This document shows, piece after piece, positions 43,201 to 56,800 of a stretch of DNA of 64,000 nucleotides; positions within the stretch are counted from its first letter, which is position 1; the number at the start of each line of letters is the position of its first letter. The DNA is from Chlorops oryzae (taxonomy: Eukaryota; Arthropoda; Insecta; Diptera; Chloropidae). Location of the stretch: the NCBI GenBank assembly GCA_020466095.1, contig CM035808.1:13513663-13577662 (forward strand), given 5' to 3'. The notes beneath the pieces were generated by a model. That model was not told where the DNA came from. It ran no database searches and saw nothing but the letters and a program-made list of their open reading frames with translations. The position numbers were made by a program, and so were the translations under genes.

Positions 43201-45580
43201 TTCTGTTCGATTATGCAATTTTTCAATCTTGTTTGCACCTGATATGATCATACGAAAAAATCATATTGTTGCATATCAATCACAGATACACCCGCGAAGT
43301 ATGCAACATTTTTTATTTTGGAATTTTTAAGGATGTTGCATGAGGCTGACTGTAATGAAACTGAACATACATAATCTAGACGTAAAACTCTATTTTCATG
43401 CATTTCGCTGAAATGGTACCATTTCCGGAACAACCAAAAATGTGTTATAAAAAAATATCCTTCCACCGGAGCATGTATTGGTTTTTGGCAAAATCGCCTG
43501 AAAAGTATTTTAATCAAAATTCCTGAAAAATTTTGTACATTTTGATTTTTGAATTGTTATTCTATCATTATTAATGTCAGAGATATGATTTTTTAAAAAT
43601 TGCTTCAAAAAAATAATTTTTCAAGGATATTCAAGGACTATAGAAAACAGAGAGCCAAAAATTGGCGCAAATTAAATTTTTTGCATTGCTCTAAACGGCA
43701 AAACAACTTTCGGCGAAATCAGCTTCGGAGACAGAATCATTATGCTTATAGTGCTATACCTTTTATACGAGTATACCTGGAGCTATGAAGAAAAATGAGT
43801 GTTCTTCGCCGTCCGGAAACATATGCTCTTATTCACAGTTAAAGCCAGACTTAAAGAACGGCCTCAGCTTCTTAAGAGAATTTCTGCGCATTTCTGTACT
43901 CTTAGGTTGCGCCGTTTTTGTTTACAATTGAAAAGCCGGCAAATTCTTTCTCAAATTTCATTTTATTCTCATCGTCATCGCGAAGTTACCAGATTACTCG
44001 CAATTACCTTCCTAGGAGCGCGAAAGAGAGAACGAGAACCCTCCGAGATGATAGAAATATAATCGCCAGAGCACTTTTTAAGGCAGTCGTTTGATTGCGG
44101 CCGTTCAGTAAACCGACTTTTTATTTTACGGTTGCTTTAGGAAATATTCCTGGAGCCACGTGGTGTCAATAATCATTGTGCATTTGTCACATAATCTCCC
44201 AGATTTTTTTTTTTTTTTTAAATAAAGTGAGTGAACTATCAATAATTCTGAATGATCGATCGTATGTTAGAACGGACCTATTACAAAATTATAAAGTGAT
44301 TTATTAACGCGACAATCATTTGCAACAGTCCATCAAAATGGACTATAGAATACCGCGTTCAATTCATGAAGCATTCGATTAAAGATTGAACCGGGATAAA
44401 AGTGAGGTCGAGCGAGCCTCGACACTGTGTGACTGCAGATCGCGTAATTCGGCGAGCATTCCATTCCATTCTATTCCATTCAGTTCGAAAGTATGACGAA
44501 GTGTGCATCAATTATTGTTTTGTGGGTAGATAAGGAATGGAAACTATTTTATTTGAATGTAAACAATTCGCAGTTCAAAAAAAAAAGCAATAGAACTACT
44601 GCCATTGGCAACCGCCGTCCGTGATATTTGAAGCGCTTTTTGCAAAGCGAATTTATTTTTTCATGCATTCGCATTCTAAACAAATTTGCAGACACAAAAG
44701 AATGAGAAGACGTGAGAAATTCATTTCGTTCGTGTCGCCTCAAATGAAACCTTAATCAACAAAGTTGACCGACGCGATAATGTTCAAAGGGTATCCAGAA
44801 CATTTTTTATCGCATGCGATGAAAAGGCAAACTGATGGGTCAAAGTGATTCGAGAGAGACTTTTATACTGTTTCGAAGTGTTTTGTTTTAATGAAATTTA
44901 ATAATTTTGAATTCCCCGCGATTAGAAATCGTACGATAAAATTCTTGTTAAAGACATTTACTTGATTTATTGAAAACTAAAAAAAAAAAACTTCAATTCA
45001 AATTGATTTCGTTTCAACTTCTGGCTTCCAAGAACGATCTTCCATTCATAATGAAAACAACAATTAAATTTGACGTAAACAAATGTATCGAGCACAGTAG
45101 CTTTGAATGGAATTTCTTAAAGCAATTAATTCTCTTGACTATAGGCTATAATTAATTGGAGTTTCCTTAAAAATATTATTGAATGATTGTGTGGGTGTTT
45201 TCGCTTTATCTGAACGAGCCCCTTCTACAGTAACAGAATAGTGAGAATTATTTTTTTTTTTTAATATTTCACAATTTTAATTATCTTTTCAAAATCACAT
45301 GCATAAAATTGTATAAAAAGCAAAGAAATTTAATAAATGTAAACATTTAGCTCAAGTTTTTTTAAACCAAGACAGATCAATACGATTAATAAAAACCACG
45401 GCATTTATTTACAGAAAAAAAAAAATTGTGTGATTAAAGAAATCGTGAAGTTCATTTTTCGAATAAAAATTTTTCTAATAAAAATTTTTCTAAAGGGATT
45501 CAAGAACGACATTCAAACAAGTAAGACTGTTTAAATCAGGCATTTCTGATGGCAATGTACTCAATATACTACTAATACAT
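43201..45580. other. AT-rich intergenic region, no gene recognised
   Basis: Small open frames (43248-43517, 43600-43788, 43799-44062, 44549-44743, 44970-45155) were inspected and show no domains, no splice structure and no resemblance to known proteins. A less AT-rich segment near 44390-44520 has a GTCGAGCGAGCCTCGAC hairpin but no coding signal. Confidence 0.35.
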
Positions 45581-47689
45581 ACAAAATCGACTTTTTCAAA
45601 CAGTCAACCACGCCCCAAAGACATACCTACATAGTTTTATAGAAGACGTGTACGAGAATCAAAGAAATTATCCGGTTTTCGTTGAATTTTCATATATATT
45701 TGGGGCATATAAGACATTTTAATAAATCCACCCTTTTTCCCACGCCCACTTTTCGATCTTATGTATATAAAATAACATTTCAACTTTTCATTTTCATTTC
45801 ATTTATTATTATAACTACTACTTAACTAGTATCTTTAAATAAATAATAATAAATAAATAGAATAAATAAATTAATATATCTTATTGCTAACTTTCAAGGA
45901 AATATCTCGGAAATTTCAAATTTTGCCGTATTTTTTTGAGATTTTTATAACACACCCTGCTGCAAAATGGACTGATCCAGTCAATATTTGTAAACGATAT
46001 CGAAGAGAACATTATATTCAAAACTTCAATTCAATTTCTATTTAATTTAGTGGTGCCACGCCCACTTTCTAAATTTTTTTAACATAACATTAAGGCCCTA
46101 ACAACTAAACTTTCTTTTTATCGCAATATCTTTCATATCTCAAAAACTTCAGATTATAAAACAGTATCTATGATATTTATAATGGACCCTAGTGGGTACT
46201 GCGGGTACACTTAAAAATTGTCCCTTCAAGTGTATTCTGATTGACATTTGCATTAATTTCTCCCTGAACTCTCACCAAGATTGCTCTTCCTTTTGCTACA
46301 ATCCATTGCGAGGGATTCTAGACGTAAGACAGTGCTGTGCTTCCTTACAAGGCAATTCACAAGGTCTTCTAAAATTCCTTTTAAATTCAAGAGACTATAT
46401 GTATATAATTTTAAATAATACGAAAATAAATATTATATCCTCAAGGTAGACTCCGCTGAGAAAAGACACAGCAATTTGACTTTGGTGCTCCATGCTTCAA
46501 CATTTCTTGCCGTCTGTTCGGGTTTTTGGTTGCTTGTTTATTAGCTCATTTGTCATCGTAAAGTGGTTGAACTCACTTGTTGGACTTGTTTTCATTCTCT
46601 CAAAGAGAACGTTTCACCCTTTAGACAGGGCTGCCATATAACAATTTTTTTTTCCTCCACAAAAGTGCCAAACTTAAAACAAATGTACCAAGTTTCTTTG
46701 TCAATTGAATTCTTCTCAAACAAAACTGTCACAGTTGATTCTTTGATGATTTTTCTCATTTATGAAATGATTTCTTCCCTCGAATTCTTGATCTTCTAAG
46801 CATTTGTTTTTATAATTAGAGCTCAGTAAAAAATGCACTAAAAATTACAATAATTCTTTGAAACCAATGAAAGATATGCTGATAGTCTTAAATGAGCTTG
46901 GAAAATCTGAAAAGTGACCTTAAGATCTTTGTTTTATGGTTTAAAACTCACTAAAAAGATTGCATTTTGAGCAGATTTCTTCCTCTTCATTGCACATAAA
47001 AATTTTATGCAATAAAATATGAATAAAATAGGCAAAAAATAGTATATGATATTATATGATTGTATACCTACATATGTATATGATATGATTTTTTGGTCAT
47101 TAGTTAAAGATCTTAAGACTATCTAACGGCATTTTTTTTTTAAGTTTGTAAAGCAATTTTTGTAATTTTAAGGGTATTTTTTCTGATCCCTCATTATAAT
47201 AAACTAAAATTCAAAAGTACGTACCTTCGCGCCAAACTAAAAAAAAGTACCAAAATTGAAACTAATATACCAAAACGACAACCATGCCATATGAACAACG
47301 TTCTAAGAGAGAAGTGTCGAACTTTAAGAGAACAAGCTGAAAGAGGTTTTGCGCAATGAACAATAAAATAGATTTCGATGCGATTTTTAATTTAAATAAT
47401 TAAAATTTTTCAATTAAAGGCCTATCGCGAATAACGTTTTAAGCCGCAAAATTGTAATTTTTCACAGGGTCCCAAAAACGTTTTTGATAGGGTAGACGAT
47501 GGTTTTATAGTTTATTTTATTTAAGTATGACAAATATAATGTTAAAATAAACACTTGTGCAAATTTTCAGAGCTTTTTATTCGCAGATTTTAAATTAAAT
47601 TATAATTGATATTAGCGTTTGAAAATTTTTTCTATGAGAAAACGTTTGATATCCAAAAAACAATGGATGATAAAACGTTTTTCCAATAC
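45581..47689. other. Repeat-derived intergenic region, no gene recognised
   Basis: Contains CCACGCCC words near 45608, 45740 and 46053, fragments of the dispersed repeat family with GGGCGTGGC. Open frames at 46192-46449 and 46563-46799 are unsupported. Confidence 0.35.
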
Positions 47690-49930
47690 GCAAAGCATAT
47701 GTACGAATGGCGCTTACAACGTTATTCTATATTTCGAAAAAATTAAATAGAAATGCAAAACTAAATTAAATCCAATTATGGAAAATATTGCATAAAAAAA
47801 AAAACTAAAACAACATATTCGGGCATGTGACAGAAATCGAAAACGACAGAAAACGTTCGATTTCGGTTAAATTTTCATACAAATGTAAGCGAAATCGAAC
47901 ATTTTCTGTCGTTTTCGATTTCTGTCACATGCCCGATTAAGTTTGATGGTTTATTCGAACAAAAAATAGGTTCCTTGGACGCTGGATATACTAATTGAAG
48001 AATTTTTTTTTTTTATAAATTAACCTTTTAAAAGGGTCTCTAGACTCTAGAGAATTCATGGGGGCATACTAGTACGAGGCAGCGAAAAAGGGTCATGTTC
48101 TGAAAATCGATTAATATTGGATCAGTTGCACCTCTATAGAGTGTGAGTTAATGGGCAAAATTTACATATATATCAATCGTTGTTTTCAGAATAAAGTAAA
48201 AATTGATGAAATGAAAAAATTTTTTTGCATGCAATGATTTCGAATAAAAAAAATTTTTTCAAAAAATGAATAACGGTTTCTAAAGAAAATTTATTAACAT
48301 AAAAGGATGCAAAAAAAACCCTGAAAAACTTTTTTTAGTGTAGCACTGGTGGTGAAATGGTTAAAGCACAATTACAACAACTTGGACCTGTTTATTTTTT
48401 ATAATCCATTTTTTTTCGATTTTTAGCTGCAGATGCTAAAATTATATACATACATTTAAAATTGGATCTCTATAGTTTAGGAGGTACAAAGCATTGAACA
48501 TGCGTACCCAGCAATTTTCCCATAGCAACAACATGTTGGTGTATTTATTTCATATACATCTTATAGTTTGGCATTTAACGGATCATCTGAGAAGAAAAAA
48601 ACATGTTTTTAAAATGAAATTGTTGTCCCGAGGTAATATCGTGGCCCTTTATTTTAAATATCTTGTTTTTTTTGTAGTGTTTCGGAAAAAAATGCGATTT
48701 TCGCTAAAAAAAAAATTATTTTATTTAATTTTTTTTTTTTAATAAGATAAAAGGGCCACGATTTTACCTGCGTATTTAAATGTAGAAAAATTAGAGAAAA
48801 AATTTTAATCGATCGGTCAAGTAGATTTTGCTGTATCGTGTTTCACCGACCTAAAAAAAAGTCGTTTTCCACAAAACCGATTGAACGTTTTTTTTTTTTG
48901 CCCGAACAAATGGCCAATCGCTTTGAAACGCTTCATCTTCGTATCGCTAGCACGATTCTTTGAAATTTTTGTTCAATACTCTTGAAGTGTTGTTTTTTTC
49001 AGGAAAAAAAAAAATCTACCCAACATTTTTGCAAAAAAAGTGCACATAAAACGTTCATCCAAAACACCTTATCCGGAGCAGCTGTCCGACTCAAAAGTTT
49101 TCCATTTCTGTACTCACCGCTTCACCACTATTTCTTAATCGTTCAATTTTCGAATTGGTGTTCCATTTCGAATTTCTATGGTACTCACAAAAAATTCAAT
49201 ATTTGGGCAATTCCGTGAATACGGTTCCACCCATGACACTCATTTTGTAGGTTTTAGCTCATAATAATTGAAAAAAGGATGTGGTTCTCAAGGATCTAAA
49301 ATTTTTAAATCGTTTAACAATCGTTTAGCACTGAAATCACAAAACTTGTGCTCAAAATGGCTGTCACGGATTTCACGGATGGGACATTTTCTCGGGGAAT
49401 TGCCCATTTACTTTATTTTGTGGTATGAGAAAAACATTCTTACATAGCCTGGGATTTTTAACAATCGTTTTCAGTGCTTAAGATAAACTTTTTCACAAAT
49501 TTTTTTTTTTTAGTAGTTACTTATATGATCAGGTTGGGTAAATAGAATGTAGATCCGTGAAAATGTCGCTTCCAACGTTATTGGCGATAAGCCTTCAATT
49601 ACACTAGCTTACAAATAATAATTTTTCCCGTGTTCAGGATATCTCAATGCACTTTTCCTATATACTTTGGTCTTCTAAACACGAAAATATTATTAAAAAA
49701 TTTTTTCATGGAAGCGTTTATTTTATATTATTTTAAAAAAATAAATGTTTTGTTTCGGAGATATAATAGATTTTTTGAGCAGAACTCGGCCATGCATCGA
49801 CCAATTCAAATGAGTATCACTCAAATTAAAGAAAACTAAGCCTCTAAGACTCTTCTACATAGTTTTAAATTGGTAAGAAAACTAAGATTCTGTAGACCTA
49901 TAAACCTAAAAAAAATATTTTTGCAAATTT
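47690..49930. repeat. Large direct duplication, copy A
   Basis: Matches 50268-52925 in the same order: GCGCTTACAACGTTATTC, the 116-bp palindrome, GGTGTATTTATTTCATATAC, AAGGGCCACGAT, CGGAGCAGCTGTCCGACTC, AATTACACTAGCTTACAAAT. Differences are largely single-base indels. Copy A has an extra stretch at 48060-48530; copy B has an insertion at about 50898-51690. Confidence 0.85.
47820..47935. repeat. 116-bp palindromic MITE (copy in duplication A)
   Basis: CGGGCATGTGACAGAAATCG and on (46-bp arm) mirrored at the right end with one mismatch; ATT flanks both sides. Confidence 0.85.
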
Positions 49931-50378
49931 TAAGGTTTGTTTTTTTATTAAAAATAAAAATAATTTTTTTTTATTTTAATTTTTATTTTCAAAAACATGG
50001 GATAAACTTTTTGTCATTAGCATTAGAATGAACCATCCACTATGACAATAAAAATTTGCATTTTTAAATTAAAAATAAAATTTCATGAGGCATCAAGCGA
50101 AAAGTTAAGCGCAATTATTTTTCGGCCAAATTTTATGAAAGGAAATGGTTTATGTTATTTTTTAGTAGAAAATAGAAATAAATTGGAATTTCAAGTTTTA
50201 TTCTTATGATATACTGAAATTTTTCTAGAAATTGATCAAAATGTGTAAAGTTTTTCAGTCAAGATATTACGAATGCGCTTACAACGTTATTCTATATTCG
50301 AAAAATTATAGAAATGCAAATAAATTAAATCCAATTATGGAAAATATTGCATAAAAAAAAAAACTAAAACAACATATT

Positions 50379-50494
50379 CGGGCATGTGACAGAAATCGAA
50401 AACGACAGAAAACGTTCGATTTCGGTTAAATTTTCATACAAATGTAAGCGAAATCGTACATTTTCTGTCGTTTTCGATTTCTGTCACATGCCCG
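50379..50494. repeat. 116-bp palindromic MITE (copy in duplication B)
   Basis: Same element and same ATT flanks as 47820-47935; one base differs in the right arm. Confidence 0.85.
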
Positions 50495-50897
50495 ATTAAG
50501 TTGATGGTTTATTCGAACACAAAAATAGGTTCCTTGGACGCCCTGGATATACCTAATTGAAGAATTATTTTTTTTTTATCAATTAAACCTTTTAAAGGGT
50601 CTCTAGACTCTTGAGTATTCATGTGCAAAATAAAACCCGACACATTAAGTTCGATTGAAGACGAATATTTTTTACTTTTACACCATCCATCTAAGTGGCA
50701 CTGTTAACGAGGTGCGGCACTTTTTATAGTGTTTTTTTTTTTTTTTTTGTGGAGACATGAATTATTGGTGTATTTATTTCATATACATCTTATAGATTGG
50801 CATTTAACGGATCATCTGAGAAAAAAAAACATGTTTTTAAAATGAAATTGTTGTCCCGAGGTAATATCGTTGCCCTTTATTTTAAATATCTTGTTTT

Positions 50898-51690
50898 TTT
50901 ATACCCGACGTACTCTGTGTCGAGGGTATATTGCGTTTGTTGGTTGTGTGTAACACCCAGAACCAGTCAATAGACCATACAAAATGTATATAGAAATGAT
51001 CAGCGTCACAGGAGATTCGATTTAGCCATCGTCCGTCCGTCTGTCTGTCCGTTTCGTCTTTTGTATACAGTTTCTTATCGAAGGAGTTGAGCTATCTTGA
51101 AAATTTGTATGCGTCTCACGGCGACATGAGTAAGACAAGTTCGAGAATGGACCCGATCGGACCATTTTTAGGGGTACCTCCAGTACTAGGGTCTGTTACG
51201 AAAATCACAAAACTGCTCTAAATCGAAGTCCTTCAAATATTTTGAGAAATTTGATATTCGAACATGTTTAAAGGCAAGTAATACGATTTCAAAAAATTGG
51301 AAAAGTGGGCGTGGCATAAGGGTTTAAAATGTCTCCTACTCCCGAAATACCAATGGGACTTGAACAAAATTGGCACGTATACTTCCTTGATAGCCAGTAA
51401 GTCCTTCCCATTTTCGATCGGACCATTATTAAGGGTACCTCAGTACTAGGGTCTGTCACAAAAATCCCAAAAATGCCCAAATCATAATAATATTTCAATG
51501 AAACTTAGAATTTGAGCGTATATATAAGGGTCCGATTAGAATTCCAAAAAAATTTGAAAATGGGCTGGCAAAAGGGCGGTTTTCATTTAGAAATTTAACA
51601 AAAGTCGGTATATGGGGCTCCTTATGCCCTTAAACACCTCTTGATATTAAAAATTATTTGTGGGTTCTTTGTCGGGCTATTACCCTATTT
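50898..51690 (+). repeat. Dispersed repeat with GTCCGTCTGTCTGTC block (copy 2), inserted in duplication B
   Basis: Begins TATACCCGACGTACTCTGTG and contains AAATGATCAGCGTCAC, CCGTCCGTCTGTCTGTCC and CCAGTACTAGGGTCTGTTAC (then a second diverged copy of CAGTACTAGGGTCTGTCAC), and GTGGGCGTGGC. It interrupts duplication B at a T run. Its absence from copy A shows it arrived after the duplication. Confidence 0.75.
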
Positions 51691-52592
51691 TATTTGAAAA
51701 AAATTTTAAAAAAATTTTTATTTTTTTTTTAATAAGATAAAAGGGCCACGATGTTACCTGCGTATTTAAATGTAGAAAAATTAGAGAAAAAATTTTAATC
51801 GATCGGTCAAGTAGATTTTGCTGTATCGTGTTCACCGACCTAAAAAAAAGTCGTTTTCCACAAAACCGATTGAACGTTTTTTTTTTTGCCCGAACAAATG
51901 GGCCAATCGCTTTGAAACGCTTCATCTTCGTATCCGCTAGCACGAATTCTTTGAAATTTTTGTTCAATACTCTTGAAGTGTTGTTTTTTCAGGAGAAAAA
52001 AAAAATCTACCCAACATTTTTGCAAAAAAAGTGCACATAAAACGTTCATCCAAAACACCTTATCCGGAGCAGCTGTCCGACTCAAAAGTTTTCCATTTCT
52101 GTACTCACCGCTTCACCACTATTTCTTAATCGTTCAATTTTCGAAATTGGTGTTCCATTTCGAATTTCTATGGTACTCACAAAAAATTCAATATTTGGGC
52201 AATTCCGTGAATACGGTTCCACCCATGACACTCATTTTGTAGGTTTTAGCTCATAATAATTGAAAAAAGGATGTGGTTCTCAAGGATCTAAAATTTTTAA
52301 ATCGTTTAACAATCGTTTAGCACTGAAATCACAAAACTTGTGCTCAAAATGGCTGTCACGGATTTCATTGGATGGGACAATTAATTCTCGGGGAATTGCC
52401 CATTTACTTTATTTTGTGGTATGAGAAAAACATTCTTACATAGCCTGGGATTTTTAACAATCGTTTTCAGTGCTTAAGATAAACTTTTTCAAAAATTTTT
52501 TTTTTTAGTAGTTACTTATATGATCAGGTTGGGTAAATAGAATGTAGATCCGTGAAAATGTCGCTTCCAACGTTATTGGCGATAAGCCTTCA

Positions 52593-53720
52593 ATTACACT
52601 AGCTTACAAATAATAATTTTTCCCGTGTTCAGGATATCTCAATGCACTTTTCCTATATACTTTGGTCTTCTAAACACGAAAATATTATTAAAAAATTTTT
52701 TCATGGAAGCGTTTATTTTATATTATTTTTTAAAAAAATAAATGTTTTGTTTCGGAGATATAATAGATTTTTTGAGCAGAACTCGGCCATGCATCGACCA
52801 ATTCAAATGAAGTATCACTCAAATTAAAGAAAACTAAAGCCTCTAAGACTCTTTCCTACATAGTTTTAAGATTGGTAAGAAAACTAAGATTCTGTAGACC
52901 TATAAACCTAAACAAAAATATTTTTGTATCAAAAATACATGTTTCTTTTTCATTTATCGGCATCTAAAAAATAGATTCCAAAAAGACCATTTTTTTTTTA
53001 CATTTTTGATTTAAAGGTGGGTCTTTACCCAACAAAACAGTATATTATTTTAAAATCTATGAATAAATGGCCGAAGTTAAGACCACTTTATAAGTGAGGG
53101 GATAAAGCCAATATAAGCAATGAGAATTGACAAATTTAGCCTTTAGACGTAATAAAAGCAATGTATTTTTGCGATACGGTTTAAATTTTTTATTTTCATT
53201 GTTTATAGTTGGCTTTATTCCCTCACTTATAAAGTTTAACTTCGCCATTTATTCATAGATTTTGAAAAACGTAATATACTGTTTTGTTGGGTAAGGACCC
53301 ACCTTTAAATCAAAAATGTAAAAAAAAAAATTTGTCTTTTTGGAATCTATTTTTTAGATGCCGATAAATGAAAAAGAAACATGTATTTTTGATACAAAAA
53401 TATTTTTTTTTTAGGTTTATAGGTCTACAGAATCTTAGTTTCCTTACCAATCTTAAAACAATGTATGAAAGAGTCTTAGAGGCGTTAGTTTTCTTTAATT
53501 TGAGTGGTACTTTATTTGAATTGGTCGATGCATGGCCGAGTTCTGCTCAAAAAATCTATAATATCTCCGATAAAAAAATTTCTTTTTTTTTAAATTAATA
53601 TAAAAAAAAAACGCTTCCATGAAAATTTTTTTCAATAATTTTTTTGTGTTTAGAAGGCCAAAGTCTATGGGAAAATTGCATTGAGATCTCCTGAACAAAA
53701 TGGCTGTAAACTAGTGTTAT
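52593..53720. repeat. 1.1-kb palindrome (foldback element)
   Basis: The left arm starts ATTACACTAGCTTACA and the right arm ends TGTAAACTAGTGTTAT. Matching pairs run inward: ATCTCAATGCACTTTTCC, GCATCGACCAATTCAAAT, TTTGATTTAAAGGTGGGTC, AAATGGCCGAAGTTAA and their complements, to a loop of about 100 bp near 53115-53210. Arms are about 500 bp and diverged by indels. It ends 111 bp before the CAD start codon. Confidence 0.85.
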
Positions 53721-53831
53721 TTTAAGAACTTTTTTTCAATAAATTAAAATTATTTTTAATTATTTTTCAGCATTTAAAAAAAAAAAATTTATACCCCAAA
53801 AAAAAAAATAAAAGAAATCTCGTCCAGTGAA

Positions 53832-56800
53832 ATGACGTCGTCCGACTGTTATTTAATTTTGGAGGACTCCACCGTATTGCCTGGTCAATCGTTTGGTGCC
53901 AAAGCACCGGTCAATGGTGAAGTTGTCTTTCAAACTGGCATGGTTGGCTATCCCGAATCGATGACCGATCGTTCGTATCGTGGCCAGATTTTAGTTCTCA
54001 CATATCCTCTAATTGGCAATTACGGTTGTCCCGATGAGAGTGACGAAGATGAATTCGGTCTTTTAAGGAATTTCGAATGGTTCGATGGGATAACGGTTTC
54101 GGCATTAGTTGTCGGTGAAATTTGCAATGAGCCCTCGCACTGGCAATCAAAGAAAACATTATCGAATTGGATGGAAGAGCAAAAAGTGTCCGGAATCAGT
54201 GGCATCGATACGCGTGCATTGACCAAGAAAATTCGTGAAAATGGCACTATTCTCGGTCGAATTGTATACGAGTTGCCACAGAATCCAAGGAAATGGGATT
54301 TTACTGATCCGAATGAAAGGAATTTAGTTGCTGAATGTTCTGTAACACAACCGAGGGTGTTCAATCCAAACGGTTCACCAAGAATTTGCGCCATCGACTG
54401 TGGTCTCAAATTAAATCAAATAAGATGTTTCGTTAAACGCGGCGCCCGCGTCGATTTGGTTCCATGGAATTATAATTTGGATACATCTAGTTTCGATGGG
54501 CTTTTCATTAGCAACGGTCCGGGAGATCCGGCGATGTGTAAAGAGACAGTTACGCAAATACAGCGAGTTCTGGAGAATGGCACGAAACCGATTTTCGGCA
54601 TTTGTTTGGGTCACCAATTGCTGGCGACTGCAATCGGTTGTAAGACATTTAAAATGAAGTACGGCAATCGTGGCCATAATCTTCCGTGTGTTCACCACGG
54701 AACTGGGCGTTGCTTTATGACATCGCAAAATCATGGCTTTGCCGTGGACGCCGATACTATACCGCAAGACTGGCAGGCATTATTTACGAACGTGAACGAC
54801 AACACCAACGAAGGTGAGTACGAATTCAGTTCAGTCGAAAATCCCATGATGAGACTAAAAAAAAATCTGCTCTTTTCCCCATCTTCCAGGCATCATACAT
54901 CAACATAAGCCATACTTTTCCATACAATTCCATCCGGAGCATACGGCTGGACCGGAAGACTTGGAGCTACTCTTCGATATATTTTTGAATGCCATCAAGC
55001 TGGTTCCGAGCGCTGTCAGTCTAAGACAACAGCTCGAACATCGTTTGAGCTATACGCCAAAGCCGGAATCGATAATCGAGAAACGTCCACGGAAGGTATT
55101 GATACTCGGATCTGGGGGTCTGTCAATCGGTCAGGCTGGTGAATTCGACTATTCTGGCTCACAGGCGATTAAAGCTATGAAGGAAGAGAAAATTCAAACA
55201 GTTCTAATTAACCCTAACATCGCTACTGTCCAGACTTCAAAGGGCTTGGCGGACAAATGTTATTTTTTGCCACTTACGCCGGAATACGTTGAACAGGTCA
55301 TTAAGGCGGAAAGACCGAACGGTGTGCTGCTAACCGTTCGGCGGTCAAACTGCACTGAATTGTGGCGTGGAACTGGAACGGGCGGGCGTTTTCAGCAAGT
55401 ACAACGTTAAGATACTTGGCACGCCAATCGCGTCGATCATCGAGACAGAAGATCGCAAAATATTCGCGCAACGAATCAACGAGATCGGCGAGCGCGTTGC
55501 GCCATCGGAGGCTGTGTATTCGGTAAAGGAGGCTATAGAAGCGGCGAAACGTCTGGGCTATCCGGTTATGGCGAGAGCTGCCTTTTCGTTGGGTGGACTG
55601 GGCTCAGGTTTCGCGAACAATGAAAGCGAACTCGAGACACTCGCTCATCAGGCGTTGGCACATTCAAGTCAATTGATTATCGATAAATCGCTGAAGGGTT
55701 GGAAGGAAGTCGAATACGAAGTTGTACGCGATGCCTACGATAATTGTATAACGGTCTGTAATATGGAGAATCTCGATCCCTTGGGCATTCATACGGGCGA
55801 GAGTATCGTTGTGGCACCATCGCAAACGCTATCGAATAGAGAGTACAATATGCTTCGTACGACGGCGCTCAAGGTGATCAGGCACTTCGGCGTGGTGGGT
55901 GAATGCAATATTCAGTACGCTTTGAATCCGAATTCCGAAGAATATTTCATTATCGAGGTCAATGCACGTCTGTCGCGCAGTTCGGCTTTAGCCAGCAAAG
56001 CTACAGGCTATCCATTGGCATACGTTGCCGCAAAATTGGCACTCGGTGTGTCACTGCCGAGTATTAAGAATTCGGTGACGGGCGTAACGACGGCCTGTTT
56101 CGAGCCAAGTTTGGACTACTTGCGTTGTCAAGATACCACGCTGGGATCTGGCGAAATTCGTACGTGTCAGCAAGAATATCGGCAGTTCGATGAAGAGCGT
56201 TGGAGAAGTCATGGCGATTGGAAGAAATTTCGAGGAGGCCTTCCAAAAGGCACTTCGAATGGTCGATGGCGGTGTCAATGGTTTCGATCCGTATCAACAT
56301 GCCGTAGTCGAATCGGAGCTAACAGAACCCACCGATAAACGTCCATTCGTTCTGGCTGCTGCCTTGAAGGCCAACTACAGCGTTGAGCAGCTGCACGAGC
56401 TGACGAAAATAGACAAATGGTTCCTCAATAAAATGCAGCACATTATCAATTTCTATACAGTACTCGAAGAAGCTGGCACGACCCTCAGTGCTTCGCAGAT
56501 ACTTAAAGCGAAACAGATGGGCTTTTCGGACTAAACAGATCGCTGCTGCCATGAAGAGCACTGAACTGGCTGTGCGGAAACAACGTCAGGAGCTCGGAAT
56601 AAAGCCGTTTGTGAAGCAAATCGATACTGTTGCTGGAGAATGGCCAGCGACGACGAACTATCTGTACGTAACTTATAACGCCAGTGAGCATGATTTGGAT
56701 TTTCCGGGTGGCTTTACCATTGTCGTTGGCTCTGGTGTCTATCGCATTGGTTCGTCGGTCGAATTCGATTGGTGTGCTGTCGGCTGTTTGCGGGAACTAC

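Larger units (their letters stand above)
50268..52925. repeat. Large direct duplication, copy B
   Basis: Second copy of 47690-49930, carrying the inserted dispersed repeat at 50898-51690. Its right end forms the left arm of the palindrome at 52593-53720. Confidence 0.85.

Noticed and set aside
43799..44062. 87-codon frame as a gene
   Set aside because: Basic low-information peptide, no homologue recognised, no promoter or splice evidence.
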